From Clostridia bacterium (GTDB taxonomy: Bacteria > Bacillota > Clostridia > Oscillospirales > Acutalibacteraceae): a stretch of 64,000 nucleotides of DNA. Positions 19,056 through 27,764 of this stretch are shown here, one piece after another; the stretch's first letter is position 1, and every line of letters begins with the position of its first letter. The DNA lies in NCBI GenBank assembly GCA_017399535.1, contig JAFQBX010000034.1, positions 62,001 through 126,000 of the forward strand, given 5' to 3'. The notes beneath the pieces are model-generated. The model searched no databases. It saw nothing but the letters and a program-made list of their open reading frames with translations, and was not told the DNA's origin. Both the position numbers and the translations under genes were made by a program.

Positions 19056-20088
19056 TGATAACACCCTCATCACCTTCGATAACCGAGCCGATAACATACG
19101 CATCCTCGCCGTTTGCTTTAAGCACCGCGAGTGCCTTATCGACGTCATTTTTATCTACTACAATGCTCATTCCAACGCCCATGTTATAGGTGTTGAACAT
19201 ATCGCGCTCGGAAATTCCGCCAACCTTCTGAATAAGCTCGAAAATAGGCAGAATATTAAGCGATGCCTTTTCAACCTTTACCGAGTAGCCCTTCGGCAAA
19301 CTTCTCGGAATATTTTCGTAAAAGCCGCCGCCGGTAATATGTGAAATGGCGTGAACCTTTACCTCGTCGATGAGTGCGAGTACCGACTTAACGTAAATTT
19401 TTGTCGGGGTGAGGAGAGTCTCGCCGAGGGTTTTTCCGCCAAGCTCGTCCTTATATGCCGAAAGATCACAGTTTTCTATATCAAAAACCTTGCGAACGAG
19501 TGAAAATCCGTTTGAATGAACGCCCGATGAAGCGAGAGCGATTACAACGTCACCTGCTTTAACCGAATTGTTGTCGAGAATATTTTTCTTATCAACCATA
19601 CCTACTGCAAATCCTGCGAGGTCATAGTCGTCAATCGGCATCATACCGGGATGCTCGGCGGTTTCGCCGCCGATAAGCGCTGCACCCGACTGAACACAGC
19701 CCTCACAAACACCGCTGACGATGGACGCGATTTTTTCGGGAATATTCTTTCCGCAAGCGATATAGTCGAGGAAGAAAAGCGGCTTTGCTCCACAGCAGAT
19801 AATGTCGTTAACGCACATTGCAACGGCATCGATACCGATTGTATCGTGCTTATCCATGAGTATTGCGAGCTTAACCTTTGTTCCACAGCCGTCGGTTCCG
19901 CTGACCAAAACGGGCTCTTCCATCCCTGTCGGGAGACCGAAACAGCCGCCGAATCCGCCAACGTCGTCGAGACAACCTGCGTTGCGAGTTCTGGCGATAT
20001 GCTGCTTCATCAGCTCGACCGATTTGTAGCCCGCGGTAATGTCAACACCTGCAGCAGCGTATGCTTCTGATTTAGAATTGTTATGCAT
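19048..20088 (-). CDS. purM: Phosphoribosylformylglycinamidine cyclo-ligase
   Basis: A 346-residue AIR synthetase that closes the imidazole ring of FGAM with ATP. It begins with the typical AYAAAGVDITAGYKSVELMK. GTDGCGTKVKLA, IGIDAVAMCVNDIICCGAKPLFFLDY and HITGGGFYENIPR are all hallmark PurM segments. Length is standard. It lies three bases after the purF stop and overlaps purN. Confidence 0.96.
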   Translation of the reverse strand: MHNNSKSEAYAAAGVDITAGYKSVELMKQHIARTRNAGCLDDVGGFGGCFGLPTGMEEPVLVSGTDGCGTKVKLAILMDKHDTIGIDAVAMCVNDIICCGAKPLFFLDYIACGKNIPEKIASIVSGVCEGCVQSGAALIGGETAEHPGMMPIDDYDLAGFAVGMVDKKNILDNNSVKAGDVVIALASSGVHSNGFSLVRKVFDIENCDLSAYKDELGGKTLGETLLTPTKIYVKSVLALIDEVKVHAISHITGGGFYENIPRSLPKGYSVKVEKASLNILPIFELIQKVGGISERDMFNTYNMGVGMSIVVDKNDVDKALAVLKANGEDAYVIGSVIEGDEGVIIE

Positions 20089-20091
20089 AAT

Positions 20092-21516
20092 TTATTCCTT
20101 TCCGTTCCAGCAGTATGTGCAAAGCTCGTCCTCGCTCAGTCCGATTGCCTTGATAACGCCTTCTAACGATTGAAATTCGAGTGATGCAAAATTGAGGTTT
20201 TCGCATATCTTTTTGCGAAGCGCTTTGCCACGTTCTGTTTGACCGTTTGAATATTCGTCTATGTGGTTGAATCCCTCTTCGCCTTCGAGCTCCATGATAA
20301 CGCGACGGGCAATAAGCTCCATATCGCTTGTCGAACGTGAAAAGTTGAGGAATTTACAGCTATACATAATCGGCGGACATGCAGAACGCATGTGAACCGC
20401 CTTTGCTCCGTTTTCGTATAGGAAATCTACCGTTTCTTTAAGCTGGGTTCCGCGTACAATCGAATCGTCAACAAAAAGCAGGTTTTTATCAACGATAAAG
20501 TCGTGCACGGGAATCTGCTTCATCTTCGCTACCTTTTTACGCTCTGCCTGAGTGCTTGGGGTGAAGCTTCGTGACCAGGTAGGAGTGTATTTGATAAAGG
20601 CGCGTGAATATTTCTTACCGCTTTCGTTAGCGTAGCCGATAGCGTGCGGAATTCCCGAATCGGGAACACCTACAACGTAATCAACGTCAAGTGCCAGACC
20701 ATTCTCTCTGTCGGCTGCTGCCATGATTTCGCCGTTGTGACAGCGCATTGCTTCGACGTTTACACCTTCGTAGGTTGAGGTGGGGTAGCCGTAGTAGCTC
20801 CAAAGGAAAGCGCAAACACGCTTTTTCTTTTGCGGTTCGGCAAGCTGTCTGATTCCGTCGGGATTGATTTTTACAATTTCGCCGGGACCAAGCTCCATTT
20901 CGTCGGTGTAGCCGAGCTTCTGGTATGCGAACGATTCAAAGGTAACGGCATATCCGTCCTTGCCTTTACCAACGAGAATCGGGATGCGTCCAAGCTTATC
21001 ACGAGCGGCAATAATTGCACCCTTGCTTGTGAGAATGAGGATGGACATTGTGCCGTCGATAAGCGACTGCGCGTGTTTGATTCCGTCGGCGAAGGTATCC
21101 TTTTGGTTAACGAGTGCCGCAACAAGCTCGGTGGTGTTAACCCTACCGCCCGTCATAGCGTCAAAGTAACCGCCCGTTTGAGCGAGGCATCTGTCGATAA
21201 GCTCCTCGGTGTTGTTAATCATACCGATTGTGCAAATTGCGTATGTGCCGAACTTTGAGCGAATGAGCATCGGCTGCGGGTCGGTGTCGCTTATGCAACC
21301 GATTGCAGAGGTACCCTTCATTTCGCTGAAAATACTCGCAAACTTTGTTCTGAATGGTGAATTTTCAATATTGTGAATTTTGCGCTGTAATCCGATTTCG
21401 CTATCGTAAGCTGCGAGACCGCCACGACGAGTTCCGAGGTGCGAATGATAGTCGACACCAAAGAAAACGTCCATCATACAGTCGTTTTTTGAGGTGATTC
21501 CAAAAAAACCGCCCAT
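20092..21516 (-). CDS. purF: Amidophosphoribosyltransferase homologue with degenerate glutaminase domain
   Basis: A 474-residue PurF homologue, expected to make phosphoribosylamine from PRPP. The phosphoribosyltransferase half is intact: the PRPP loop LLFVDDSIVRGTQ (residues about 346-358) and putative iron-sulfur ligands C235, C387 (or C380), C466 and C469 are present. The N-terminal Ntn glutaminase half is eroded. The mandatory Cys after the initiator Met is Gly (MGGFFGITS). The GHVRYST-like segment reads AIGCISDTD (about 71-79), and HNGNL reads TIGMI. It may therefore use free ammonia, receive it from a partner, or not make PRA. I recall similar clostridial proteins under the same label. 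It sits between purC and purM, so a purine role is still likely. Confidence 0.88.
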   Translation of the reverse strand: MGGFFGITSKNDCMMDVFFGVDYHSHLGTRRGGLAAYDSEIGLQRKIHNIENSPFRTKFASIFSEMKGTSAIGCISDTDPQPMLIRSKFGTYAICTIGMINNTEELIDRCLAQTGGYFDAMTGGRVNTTELVAALVNQKDTFADGIKHAQSLIDGTMSILILTSKGAIIAARDKLGRIPILVGKGKDGYAVTFESFAYQKLGYTDEMELGPGEIVKINPDGIRQLAEPQKKKRVCAFLWSYYGYPTSTYEGVNVEAMRCHNGEIMAAADRENGLALDVDYVVGVPDSGIPHAIGYANESGKKYSRAFIKYTPTWSRSFTPSTQAERKKVAKMKQIPVHDFIVDKNLLFVDDSIVRGTQLKETVDFLYENGAKAVHMRSACPPIMYSCKFLNFSRSTSDMELIARRVIMELEGEEGFNHIDEYSNGQTERGKALRKKICENLNFASLEFQSLEGVIKAIGLSEDELCTYCWNGKE

Positions 21517-21551
21517 AATGAACCTACCTTATCTTTTTTAAAACGTAATTT

Positions 21552-22238
21552 TTATGCAAAAAAGAGCTTTGAAAGAGTCATCGGGTCAATGTATTCGCCG
21601 TCCTTGTAAACACGCATGTTACCCGAAGCGATTTCGTCGATAAGCATTACGTCGCCGTTGGGAGCATAGCCGAACTCAAACTTGATGTCATAGAGGTCGA
21701 GCCCCTTTTCCTTGAGGTCGTCGGCAACGATTTTTGTAATCTTCTGTGTCATGTCCTTGATGTCGTCATACTGCTTGTCGGTCATAACGCCGAGAGCAAC
21801 GAGAGCGTCCTTGATTACGAGGGGATCGCCCTTTGCATCGTTCTTGAATGTCATTTCGACGTAAGCGGGGAGGTCAGCACCTTCCTCGATATAATCGCCA
21901 TAACGACGGATGAAGCTACCTACTGCTTTGTAGCGGCAAATTACTTCCAGACCGTGACCGAATACCTTTGCGGGAAGAACTTCCATTGTGGTATCGTCGA
22001 GGTTTGCGTTTACGTAGTGGGTGGTGATTCCTGCTGCATTGATTTTTTCAAAGAAATAGATGGACATGCGGAGGTTTACGTCACCAACGCCGTCGATTGT
22101 CAGACCTACTGAATTTTCGCCCGGATCAAAAACGCCGTCTTTACCTGTGCAGTCGTCCTTGAACTTGAGGAGGCAGTTGCCGTTTTCGAGAGCAAAAACG
22201 TCCTTTGTTTTACCTGTGTAGATGAGTTTCTTTTCCAT
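21552..22238 (-). CDS. purC: SAICAR synthetase
   Basis: A 228-residue phosphoribosylaminoimidazole-succinocarboxamide synthase, which condenses CAIR with aspartate using ATP. It begins [18 protein letters not shown], and shows [22 protein letters not shown] and the metal- and ATP-binding [18 protein letters not shown]. Length is standard for the bacterial monofunctional enzyme. It is the second gene of the operon after purE. Confidence 0.96.
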   Translation of the reverse strand: MEKKLIYTGKTKDVFALENGNCLLKFKDDCTGKDGVFDPGENSVGLTIDGVGDVNLRMSIYFFEKINAAGITTHYVNANLDDTTMEVLPAKVFGHGLEVICRYKAVGSFIRRYGDYIEEGADLPAYVEMTFKNDAKGDPLVIKDALVALGVMTDKQYDDIKDMTQKITKIVADDLKEKGLDLYDIKFEFGYAPNGDVMLIDEIASGNMRVYKDGEYIDPMTLSKLFFA

Positions 22239-22259
22239 GATGAATTTCTCCTTTTATGA

Positions 22260-22748
22260 TTAAAGTTTTTTTAATATGTGTTTATCTTTTTCGAGGACGG
22301 CTGCGCTGTCGTCTGCGCGCTTTTTGTCAAGCTTAGCGGCAAGCTCGTCGTCGTTAATTGCCAGCATTTCGATACATAAGAGTGCAGCGTTAGCGGCACC
22401 GTTAATTGCAACCGTGGCAACCGGAATACCTGTCGGCATCTGCACTGTGGAAAGCAGAGCGTCCATTCCACCGAGATTACCCGATACAACGGGGATTCCT
22501 ACAACGGGGAGTGTGGTGTTAGCGGCGATGGCTCCTGCAAGGTGAGCGGCCATTCCTGCGGCGGCAATGATTGCGCCGAATCCGTTTTTACGAGCGGCCT
22601 TTGTGAATTCGGCGGCTTCGACAGGTGTGCGGTGGGCAGAAAAAACGTGAACCTCATACGGCACGCCGAAAGCTTCGAGCATATCGGTCGCTTTTTTTAC
22701 AACCGGCAGGTCACTGTCGCTACCCATGATAACAGCAATCTTTTTCAT
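22260..22748 (-). CDS. purE: N5-carboxyaminoimidazole ribonucleotide mutase, class I
   Basis: A 162-residue protein of the class I PurE type: [12 protein letters not shown] at the N terminus, the catalytic HVFSAHRTP segment, [24 protein letters not shown] and [18 protein letters not shown]. Class I enzymes isomerise N5-CAIR and usually depend on PurK, which is not in this operon. PurK must be elsewhere or the step runs through spontaneous carbamate formation. It is the first gene after the ZTP riboswitch and has an AAAGGAGA site. Confidence 0.95.
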   Translation of the reverse strand: MKKIAVIMGSDSDLPVVKKATDMLEAFGVPYEVHVFSAHRTPVEAAEFTKAARKNGFGAIIAAAGMAAHLAGAIAANTTLPVVGIPVVSGNLGGMDALLSTVQMPTGIPVATVAINGAANAALLCIEMLAINDDELAAKLDKKRADDSAAVLEKDKHILKKL

Positions 22749-22792
22749 ATCTTGAAAATCTCCTTTTCCGATGAATGTGTGTTAATATAAAA

Positions 22793-22825
22793 GGGCGCAC
22801 TTACACATCTGTTGTAAGTACGCCC
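22793..22825 (-). terminator. Riboswitch-controlled terminator before purE
   Basis: A 12-bp stem (GGGCGTACTTAC pairing with GTAAGTGCGCCC, one G-U) followed by TTTTATATT in the transcript. Its 5' arm begins with the GGGC that is also the conserved end of the ZTP aptamer, so aptamer folding and terminator folding exclude each other. Confidence 0.8.
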
Positions 22826-22896
22826 AGACGGTCGGCAAAAAACGATTTCTCTGTTTCATCGTGGTACTCCACATTATCCGTCAGTCGCAGAGAAAC
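22822..22896 (-). ncRNA. ZTP (pfl) riboswitch
   Basis: Read on the minus strand, P1 is TTTCTCTG pairing with CAGAGAAA. Inside it are GCGACTGACGG and a small GTGG-AGTA-CCAC hairpin. After a short linker comes GCCGACCGTCTGGGC, the near-invariant second half of the pfl motif (usual form CCGCCUGGGC). Known ZTP riboswitches bind AICAR 5'-phosphates, which build up when 10-formyl-THF is short, and turn on purine and one-carbon genes. Here ligand binding would hold GGGC in the aptamer and prevent the terminator, switching on purE through purL. The operon encodes AICAR transformylase, which consumes ZMP. Confidence 0.88.
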
Positions 22897-22939
22897 TTAA
22901 ATTATAATAACACCAATTAGTTAAAAAAATAACATATAA

Positions 22940-22968
22940 ATAGTATCATAATCGGCGAAATTTGTCAA
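22940..22968 (-). promoter_or_regulatory. Promoter of the purine operon
   Basis: TTGACA (22968-22963), 17-base spacer, TACTAT (22945-22940) on the minus strand, placing the start of transcription about 35-40 bases before the riboswitch P1 stem. Confidence 0.75.
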
Positions 22969-23155
22969 TGTTTGAAGGCGGCTAAAAACGGATATTTACA
23001 CTTTGACAATAATCGCGGTTTCGTTCACATGATTTTTGTGCAGAGTGAGAATAAAACACCCTAAAAATCCGTCATTCACACCCCAAAATACACCCATCAC
23101 TAGTCCAATTTGCCATTAATCACAAAAAGCAACCCGTCCGTAATCTTTGGTGGTG

Positions 23156-23184
23156 TTGACAATAATCGACCAATCTGTTATAAT
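23156..23184 (+). promoter_or_regulatory. Promoter of lysA
   Basis: TTGACA (23156-23161), 17-base spacer, TATAAT (23179-23184): a perfect consensus promoter, starting transcription just before the lysine aptamer. The 13-mer TTGACAATAATCG also occurs at 23003-23015, without a suitable -10. Confidence 0.85.
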
Positions 23185-23196
23185 GGTGCAAAATTA

Positions 23197-23367
23197 TTGG
23201 TAGAGGCGCGTATAGCTATCAGTAGCCGCAGTAAATTTTTTGACTCGCAGGTCATTGGCGGTAAAAGGAGCATACGCCGAAGTAAAAAGCTAATGCGAAG
23301 TGGCTTTTTGCTGGTTTTGCGGAATAATATCCGTACGACTGTCGCCGTTTATGGCGGAGGGCTATCC
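23197..23367 (+). ncRNA. Lysine riboswitch (L box)
   Basis: The conserved L-box core is present in order: GGTAGAGGCGCG, AGTAGCC, GGTAAAAGGAGCATACGCCGAAG, then GCTGG and GACTGTCGCCG, and GGAGGGCTATC closing P1 against GGTAG. This is the five-helix lysine aptamer known from lysC and lysA leaders. Lysine binding should favour the terminator that follows and shut off lysA. No coding region in this stretch is believable. Confidence 0.93.
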
Positions 23368-23408
23368 GATTTTTATCGTTGGAATAATAAAGGATAAAAA
23401 AGATTGGG

Positions 23409-23441
23409 CAGCCGTTTTCGTTCATCAACGGCTGTTTTTTT
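23409..23441 (+). terminator. Terminator of the lysine riboswitch
   Basis: An 8-bp stem (CAGCCGTT with AACGGCTG) with a 10-base loop and seven T. It lies between the aptamer and the lysA ribosome site and is the expression platform. Confidence 0.85.
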
Positions 23442-23490
23442 GACGAAAAAACGTACCTTTCAACGAGGTAAAAAAAGGGAGAAAGAAATA

Positions 23491-24789
23491 ATGTTACACG
23501 ATAACCTGTCAGTCAACGAATTGGGACATCTTACCTTTGCAGGAATGGATACTGTCGACATGGCAAAAAAGTATGGCACACCGCTCATGCTGATTGACGA
23601 AAACCGCATCAGACAGAGGGTCAGAACCTATGTCGGCGCGATGAAGAAGTATTTTGGTGAGGATGCCGCACCACTCTACGCGAGCAAGGCGCTTTGTTTT
23701 AAGGGAATTTATAAAATTGTTGCCGAGGAGGGAATGTCGGTTGACATCGTTTCACCCGGCGAACTCTACACCGCTGCGGCGGCAGGTTTTCCGCTTGAAA
23801 AGGCATATTTCCACGGAAATAACAAGACCGACGAGGACATCTCATACGGAATGGATTTGGGCATCGGATACTTCATCTCCGACGGATACGAAGAGATTGA
23901 CAGCATCGACCGAATCGCCGGCGAAAAGGGGATAAAGCAGCGTGTTTTACTCCGTCTGACGCCCGGCATCGACCCCCATACTAACGAAAAAATTTCGACA
24001 GGTAAGGTCGATTGCAAGTTCGGTACGCCCATTGAAACAGGCCAGGCAGAAAAGTATATTGCCTACACCCTGACAAAGCAGAACATCGAGCTTATGGGCT
24101 TCCATTGTCATATCGGCTCGCAGGTGTTTGACACCGAGCCCTTCTGTGATGCCGCCGATATTATGATAAAGTATATCGCCCATATTGAAAAGGCACTTGG
24201 CTACCACGCATCAATTCTCAATTTGGGCGGCGGTATCGGTGTACGCTATGTCGAAAGTGACCCGTATATCGACATTGACGAAAATCTGCGACTCGTTTCC
24301 GAGCATATCAAAATGCGTTGCGAGGAATTTGACGTAAAAATGCCGACAATTCTAATGGAACCGGGTAGAAGCACTGTTGCCGATTCGGGAATGACGCTCT
24401 ACACCGTTGGTACTGTAAAGAGCATCAATGATTACAAGAGTTATGTTTCGGTTGACGGCGGAATGACCGATAACCCGAGATATACCCTTTACGGATCAAA
24501 ATACACGATGATGGTAGCAAATAAGGCAAATGAACCGGCTGATTTCAAATGCACCATCGGGGGCAGATGCTGTGAAAGCGGCGACCTTCTCGCCGAGGAT
24601 ATTTATATTCAAAAGCCGCAGCGAAACGACCTTCTCGCAGTTTTTGTCACAGGAGCGTATAACTACTCCATGGCGTCCAACTACAATCGCATCGGCAGAC
24701 CACCCATCGTTATCATAAAGGACGGCGCTGACCGACTTGCTGTTCGTCGCGAAACCTTTGAGGATATGGTTGCCCGCGAGCTCGACTAA
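23491..24789 (+). CDS. lysA: Diaminopimelate decarboxylase
   Basis: A 432-residue PLP enzyme that converts meso-diaminopimelate to lysine. PLP lysine is in LYASKALCFKGI, HCHIGSQ and GGGIGVRY bind the cofactor, and the C-terminal CCESGDLLAEDI supplies the substrate cysteine region. The frame is open upstream to 23404, through the riboswitch terminator. The ATG at 23491 with GGGAGAAAG upstream is the real start. Control by lysine is shown directly by the L box. Confidence 0.95.
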   Translation: MLHDNLSVNELGHLTFAGMDTVDMAKKYGTPLMLIDENRIRQRVRTYVGAMKKYFGEDAAPLYASKALCFKGIYKIVAEEGMSVDIVSPGELYTAAAAGFPLEKAYFHGNNKTDEDISYGMDLGIGYFISDGYEEIDSIDRIAGEKGIKQRVLLRLTPGIDPHTNEKISTGKVDCKFGTPIETGQAEKYIAYTLTKQNIELMGFHCHIGSQVFDTEPFCDAADIMIKYIAHIEKALGYHASILNLGGGIGVRYVESDPYIDIDENLRLVSEHIKMRCEEFDVKMPTILMEPGRSTVADSGMTLYTVGTVKSINDYKSYVSVDGGMTDNPRYTLYGSKYTMMVANKANEPADFKCTIGGRCCESGDLLAEDIYIQKPQRNDLLAVFVTGAYNYSMASNYNRIGRPPIVIIKDGADRLAVRRETFEDMVARELD

Positions 24790-24878
24790 TTACCGACGCT
24801 TTTAAAGGATAAGTACCTTTTTTACTGAAATCGCATACAATATTATCGTCACTTGATAATCGGACGGTGATATTGCGA

Positions 24879-25013
24879 ATGTTTAACTGGCTTACTACAG
24901 AAAAAGGGATATCCATACTTATTCTTTTAGCCGCTGTGATTTTCACCTATGCGTTAATAAGGGTAAAAAGGCGACTTTTCCGCTTAATTTTTAAGAAGAA
25001 AACTGATGAATAA
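24879..25013 (+). CDS. Possible small membrane protein
   Basis: A 44-residue ORF with one hydrophobic helix (about residues 11-27) followed by a strongly basic tail (RVKRRLFRLIFKKK), a positive-inside arrangement. The ribosome site is weak (CGGTGA, about nine bases upstream). It sits between lysA and a terminator. No family recognised; it may be real but could be chance. Confidence 0.35.
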   Translation: MFNWLTTEKGISILILLAAVIFTYALIRVKRRLFRLIFKKKTDE

Positions 25014-25050
25014 AAAAATCACGACTACGTAAAGTAGCCGTGATTTTTTA
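25014..25050. terminator. Bidirectional terminator after lysA and the EF-G-like gene
   Basis: The arms AAATCACGACTAC and GTAGCCGTGATTTTTT pair around a five-base loop. A/T runs lie on both sides, so it works for the convergent EF-G-like gene as well. Confidence 0.8.
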
Positions 25051-25058
25051 TGTTTTAA

Positions 25059-27119
25059 TTATTCTTCGTCAATATTTGATTCTTCGATAACCTTTTGAGC
25101 AATGTTTGCGGGTACGTCCTCGTATCTCTCGAAATCGAGTGTAAACTTTGAGCGTCCCTGAGTGATCGATCTCATCGAAGTAGCAAAGTCTGCCATTTCA
25201 GCCATCGGAACCTCGGCCACAACCTCGCTCTTTTGATTTCCTGCGGGATTCATGCCGAGCACTCGACCTCTGCGCTTGTTGATGTCACCGATAACGTCGC
25301 CCATCGTGTCGTCGGGAACGGTTACCTTCAAGGTGCCAATCGGTTCAAGGAGTACGGGACTTGCCTGAGGCAGACCCGCCTTGTAGGCGAGATTTGCCGC
25401 CATTTTAAAGGACATTTCCGACGAGTCAACGGGATGGTAGGAGCCGTCAACCAGCGTGGCTTTGAGTCCGACTACGGGGTATCCTGCCAGAACGCCCTTC
25501 AAGGCGCTGTCGCGAATACCTTTTTCTACAGCGGGGAAGAAGTTCTTGGGGACAGAGCCGCCGAATACCTTTTCCTCGAATATGATATCGGTTCCTTCGC
25601 AGGGCTCGAACTCCATCCAAACGTCACCGAATTGTCCGTGACCGCCCGACTGTTTCTTGTGCTTTCCTTGTACCTTAACCTTCTTGCGAATGGTCTCGCG
25701 GTAGGCGATACGCGGAGCTTGGAGCTTGATTTCGGTCTGGAATTTATTTTTGAGTTTGGTTGCGATAACGTCGAGATGCTGCTCACCGAGTCCCGAAAGT
25801 ACCATTTCGCCCGTTTCCTTATCCAGCTTGTATGTAATTGTCGGATCCTCCTCCATCAGCCGCGAGAAACCGGAAGCAATCTTTTCCTCGTCGCCCTTCT
25901 TTGCGGCGTAAACCGCCATTGAAAGAACGGGGGCAGGGAACTTCGGCGGAGCCAAAGTAAACTTTTTGTCGGCGGCCGAAAGGGTGTCACCCGTTACAAC
26001 GTCGCCAAGCTTTGCAACTGCGCCGATATCGCCGGCGCAAATCGCGTCGCAGTCAATCTGATTACCGCCTTTAAGCATAACCACTTTATTGATGCGGATT
26101 TCTTCGTCGGTACGGGTGTTGATAATCTTAGCCGAGGGTGAAATTTTACCCGAAATAACCTTGAATATCGAAAGTTTACCGATGAAGGGGTCGGCAACCG
26201 TCTTAAACACAATGGCTGCGGCAGGACCCGACGGGTCGCATTTGAGTTCGACTGCATTGTCGGCGGCATCGGTTGCCGTTTCGCTTCTTTCGTCGGCGGT
26301 CGGAAGCACCATTGTCATCGCTCTGAGCGATACTGCGATACCCTGACCGTCGATTCCTGCACCTGCAAATACGGGGTGGAGGTCACCCGACATAATACCG
26401 GCCTTGAGCCCCTTGATAATGTCGTCGGGAGTAAGTTCCTCACCGCTGAAATATTTATCCATGAGCTCCTCGTCCTGTGAAGCAATTTCTTCATAAAGAA
26501 GCTCAAACATATGATTTACGTCGTCATTGTTGGGCAGGTCGATTTTAGTCTCGTTAACGCCGTCGTATGAATAGGCGGTTTTGTTAATGAGGTTGACGTA
26601 GCCGACGAGATTTTCGCCCTCGTAGCTCGGTACCACAACGGGACAAATTTTTGAGCCGTATTTACCAACCAGCATTGACATGATTTTATAAAAATGAGCT
26701 CTCGGCGAATCAAGTTTGCTTACGAAAAACGCCCTCGGAATATTGTTTTCTGCGGCGAGGTCATAAGCGATTTCGCTACCTACGTTTAGTCCCGATTTAC
26801 CCGATAAAACGATGAGTGCTGTGTCAGCGGCACGTACAGCTTCGTGCATACCTGCTGCAAAGTCAAAAAGACCGGGAGAGTCAATAATATTCAGCTTTTT
26901 GCCGCCAAACTCCGTCGAAACGATGGCGGTAGAAAGCGAAATTTTACGCTTTCTTTCCTCGGCGTCGTAATCGGTGAATGCCGTGGAATCGTTGACCTTT
27001 CCGAGTCGCTCTGTTTCATTGCACAAATAAAGCATGGCCTCGGCAACGCTGGTTTTACCGCAGCTGCCGTGACCGACCAGAGCAACGTTGATAATGTCGG
27101 ATGGATTGTACTGTTTCAT
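25059..27119 (-). CDS. EF-G-like translational GTPase (EF-G2 type)
   Basis: A 686-residue protein with the five-domain EF-G layout. G1 is GHGSCGKTS (residues about 16-24) and the G4 region is VSKLD (133-137). It differs from canonical FusA: the G2 region reads DYDAEERKRKISL, and G3 is DSPGLFDF, with Leu84 in place of the His that triggers GTP hydrolysis. These are features of the EF-G-2/EF-G-like group of Thermus and Bacteroides, not the essential elongation factor. Domain IV (RKKVKVQGKHKKQSGGHGQFGD) is well kept, so ribosome binding is plausible. It is monocistronic, with its own promoter. Confidence 0.88.
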   Translation of the reverse strand: MKQYNPSDIINVALVGHGSCGKTSVAEAMLYLCNETERLGKVNDSTAFTDYDAEERKRKISLSTAIVSTEFGGKKLNIIDSPGLFDFAAGMHEAVRAADTALIVLSGKSGLNVGSEIAYDLAAENNIPRAFFVSKLDSPRAHFYKIMSMLVGKYGSKICPVVVPSYEGENLVGYVNLINKTAYSYDGVNETKIDLPNNDDVNHMFELLYEEIASQDEELMDKYFSGEELTPDDIIKGLKAGIMSGDLHPVFAGAGIDGQGIAVSLRAMTMVLPTADERSETATDAADNAVELKCDPSGPAAAIVFKTVADPFIGKLSIFKVISGKISPSAKIINTRTDEEIRINKVVMLKGGNQIDCDAICAGDIGAVAKLGDVVTGDTLSAADKKFTLAPPKFPAPVLSMAVYAAKKGDEEKIASGFSRLMEEDPTITYKLDKETGEMVLSGLGEQHLDVIATKLKNKFQTEIKLQAPRIAYRETIRKKVKVQGKHKKQSGGHGQFGDVWMEFEPCEGTDIIFEEKVFGGSVPKNFFPAVEKGIRDSALKGVLAGYPVVGLKATLVDGSYHPVDSSEMSFKMAANLAYKAGLPQASPVLLEPIGTLKVTVPDDTMGDVIGDINKRRGRVLGMNPAGNQKSEVVAEVPMAEMADFATSMRSITQGRSKFTLDFERYEDVPANIAQKVIEESNIDEE

Positions 27120-27231
27120 AGCATTTTATCTCCCTTGATGCCGCAAAAATTTCGCGGCTAAATTAGTGTAATGAAAATACATGATTTTCAAATTAGGTAA
27201 TCATAATATAATTATTATGACCTATGTTAGT
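27120..27231. other. 5' leader of the EF-G-like gene
   Basis: This A/T-rich stretch has no ORF or clear hairpin. It contains AAGGGAGATAAAATGC next to the start codon, which provides the ribosome site. The region 27261-27402 further upstream is equally A/T-rich and I see nothing in it. Confidence 0.4.
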
Positions 27232-27260
27232 AATATAGCACAATAGACAAAGTGTTTCAA
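27232..27260 (-). promoter_or_regulatory. Promoter of the EF-G-like gene
   Basis: TTGAAA (27260-27255), 17-base spacer, TATATT (27237-27232) on the minus strand, about 110 bases upstream of the start codon. Confidence 0.6.
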
Positions 27261-27402
27261 TAGCTGTTAATGAATTTTGTGTAATAATGACTATATAAAG
27301 CGCTCAATATTGTTACAATTACTGAAAATTATAATGCTTGTCTTATTTTTTATCCTAAAAACAGGTTGAACAGTACAACATAGTGCAAAAAAATATGGCA
27401 AA

Positions 27403-27438
27403 TAAAAAATGACCGATACCCAAAAAGGTATCGGTCAT
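27403..27438 (-). terminator. Terminator of the rpsF-ssb-rpsR operon
   Basis: A perfect 12-bp stem (ATGACCGATACC with its complement) followed on the minus strand by TTTTTTATTTG. Confidence 0.85.
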
Positions 27439-27460
27439 TAAACCGTATTTTGTAAAAAAA

Positions 27461-27706
27461 TCAGTCGCAGGTATAGGGAAGTAATGCAACGGTACGGGCA
27501 CGCTTGATAGCTACGGTGAGAGCGCGCTGATGACGAGCGCAGGTGCCGGTAGTTCTTCTTGAAAGGATCTTTCCTCTCTCTGAAATATACTTGCGAAGTC
27601 TTGCAATATCCTTGTAGTCGATAGCTTCAACCTTATCAACACAGAATGCGCAAACCTTTTTGCGACCTTTTCTCATGCCGCGATTCGGCTTTTCGGTTCT
27701 TTCCAT
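27461..27706 (-). CDS. rpsR: 30S ribosomal protein S18
   Basis: An 81-residue S18 homologue: [19 protein letters not shown], then [12 protein letters not shown], and [19 protein letters not shown], the S18 signature that binds S6 and 16S rRNA in the platform. The N-terminal CxxC pair (CAFC) is a zinc-type S18. Third gene of the conserved rpsF-ssb-rpsR operon. Confidence 0.97.
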   Translation of the reverse strand: MERTEKPNRGMRKGRKKVCAFCVDKVEAIDYKDIARLRKYISERGKILSRRTTGTCARHQRALTVAIKRARTVALLPYTCD

Positions 27707-27764
27707 GAGATTTACCTCCTTTGAATTGATGAGATAATGGGTAAAAAACCCGTAAATTTAATAA

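Noticed and set aside
23003..23008. Second TTGACA as an upstream lysA promoter
   Set aside because: No -10 element at a 16-18-base distance; the 13-base match to the true promoter is probably a chance or relic duplication.
23110..23397. Open frame of 95 codons before lysA
   Set aside because: It runs through the promoter, the lysine aptamer and its conserved core; it is not a gene.
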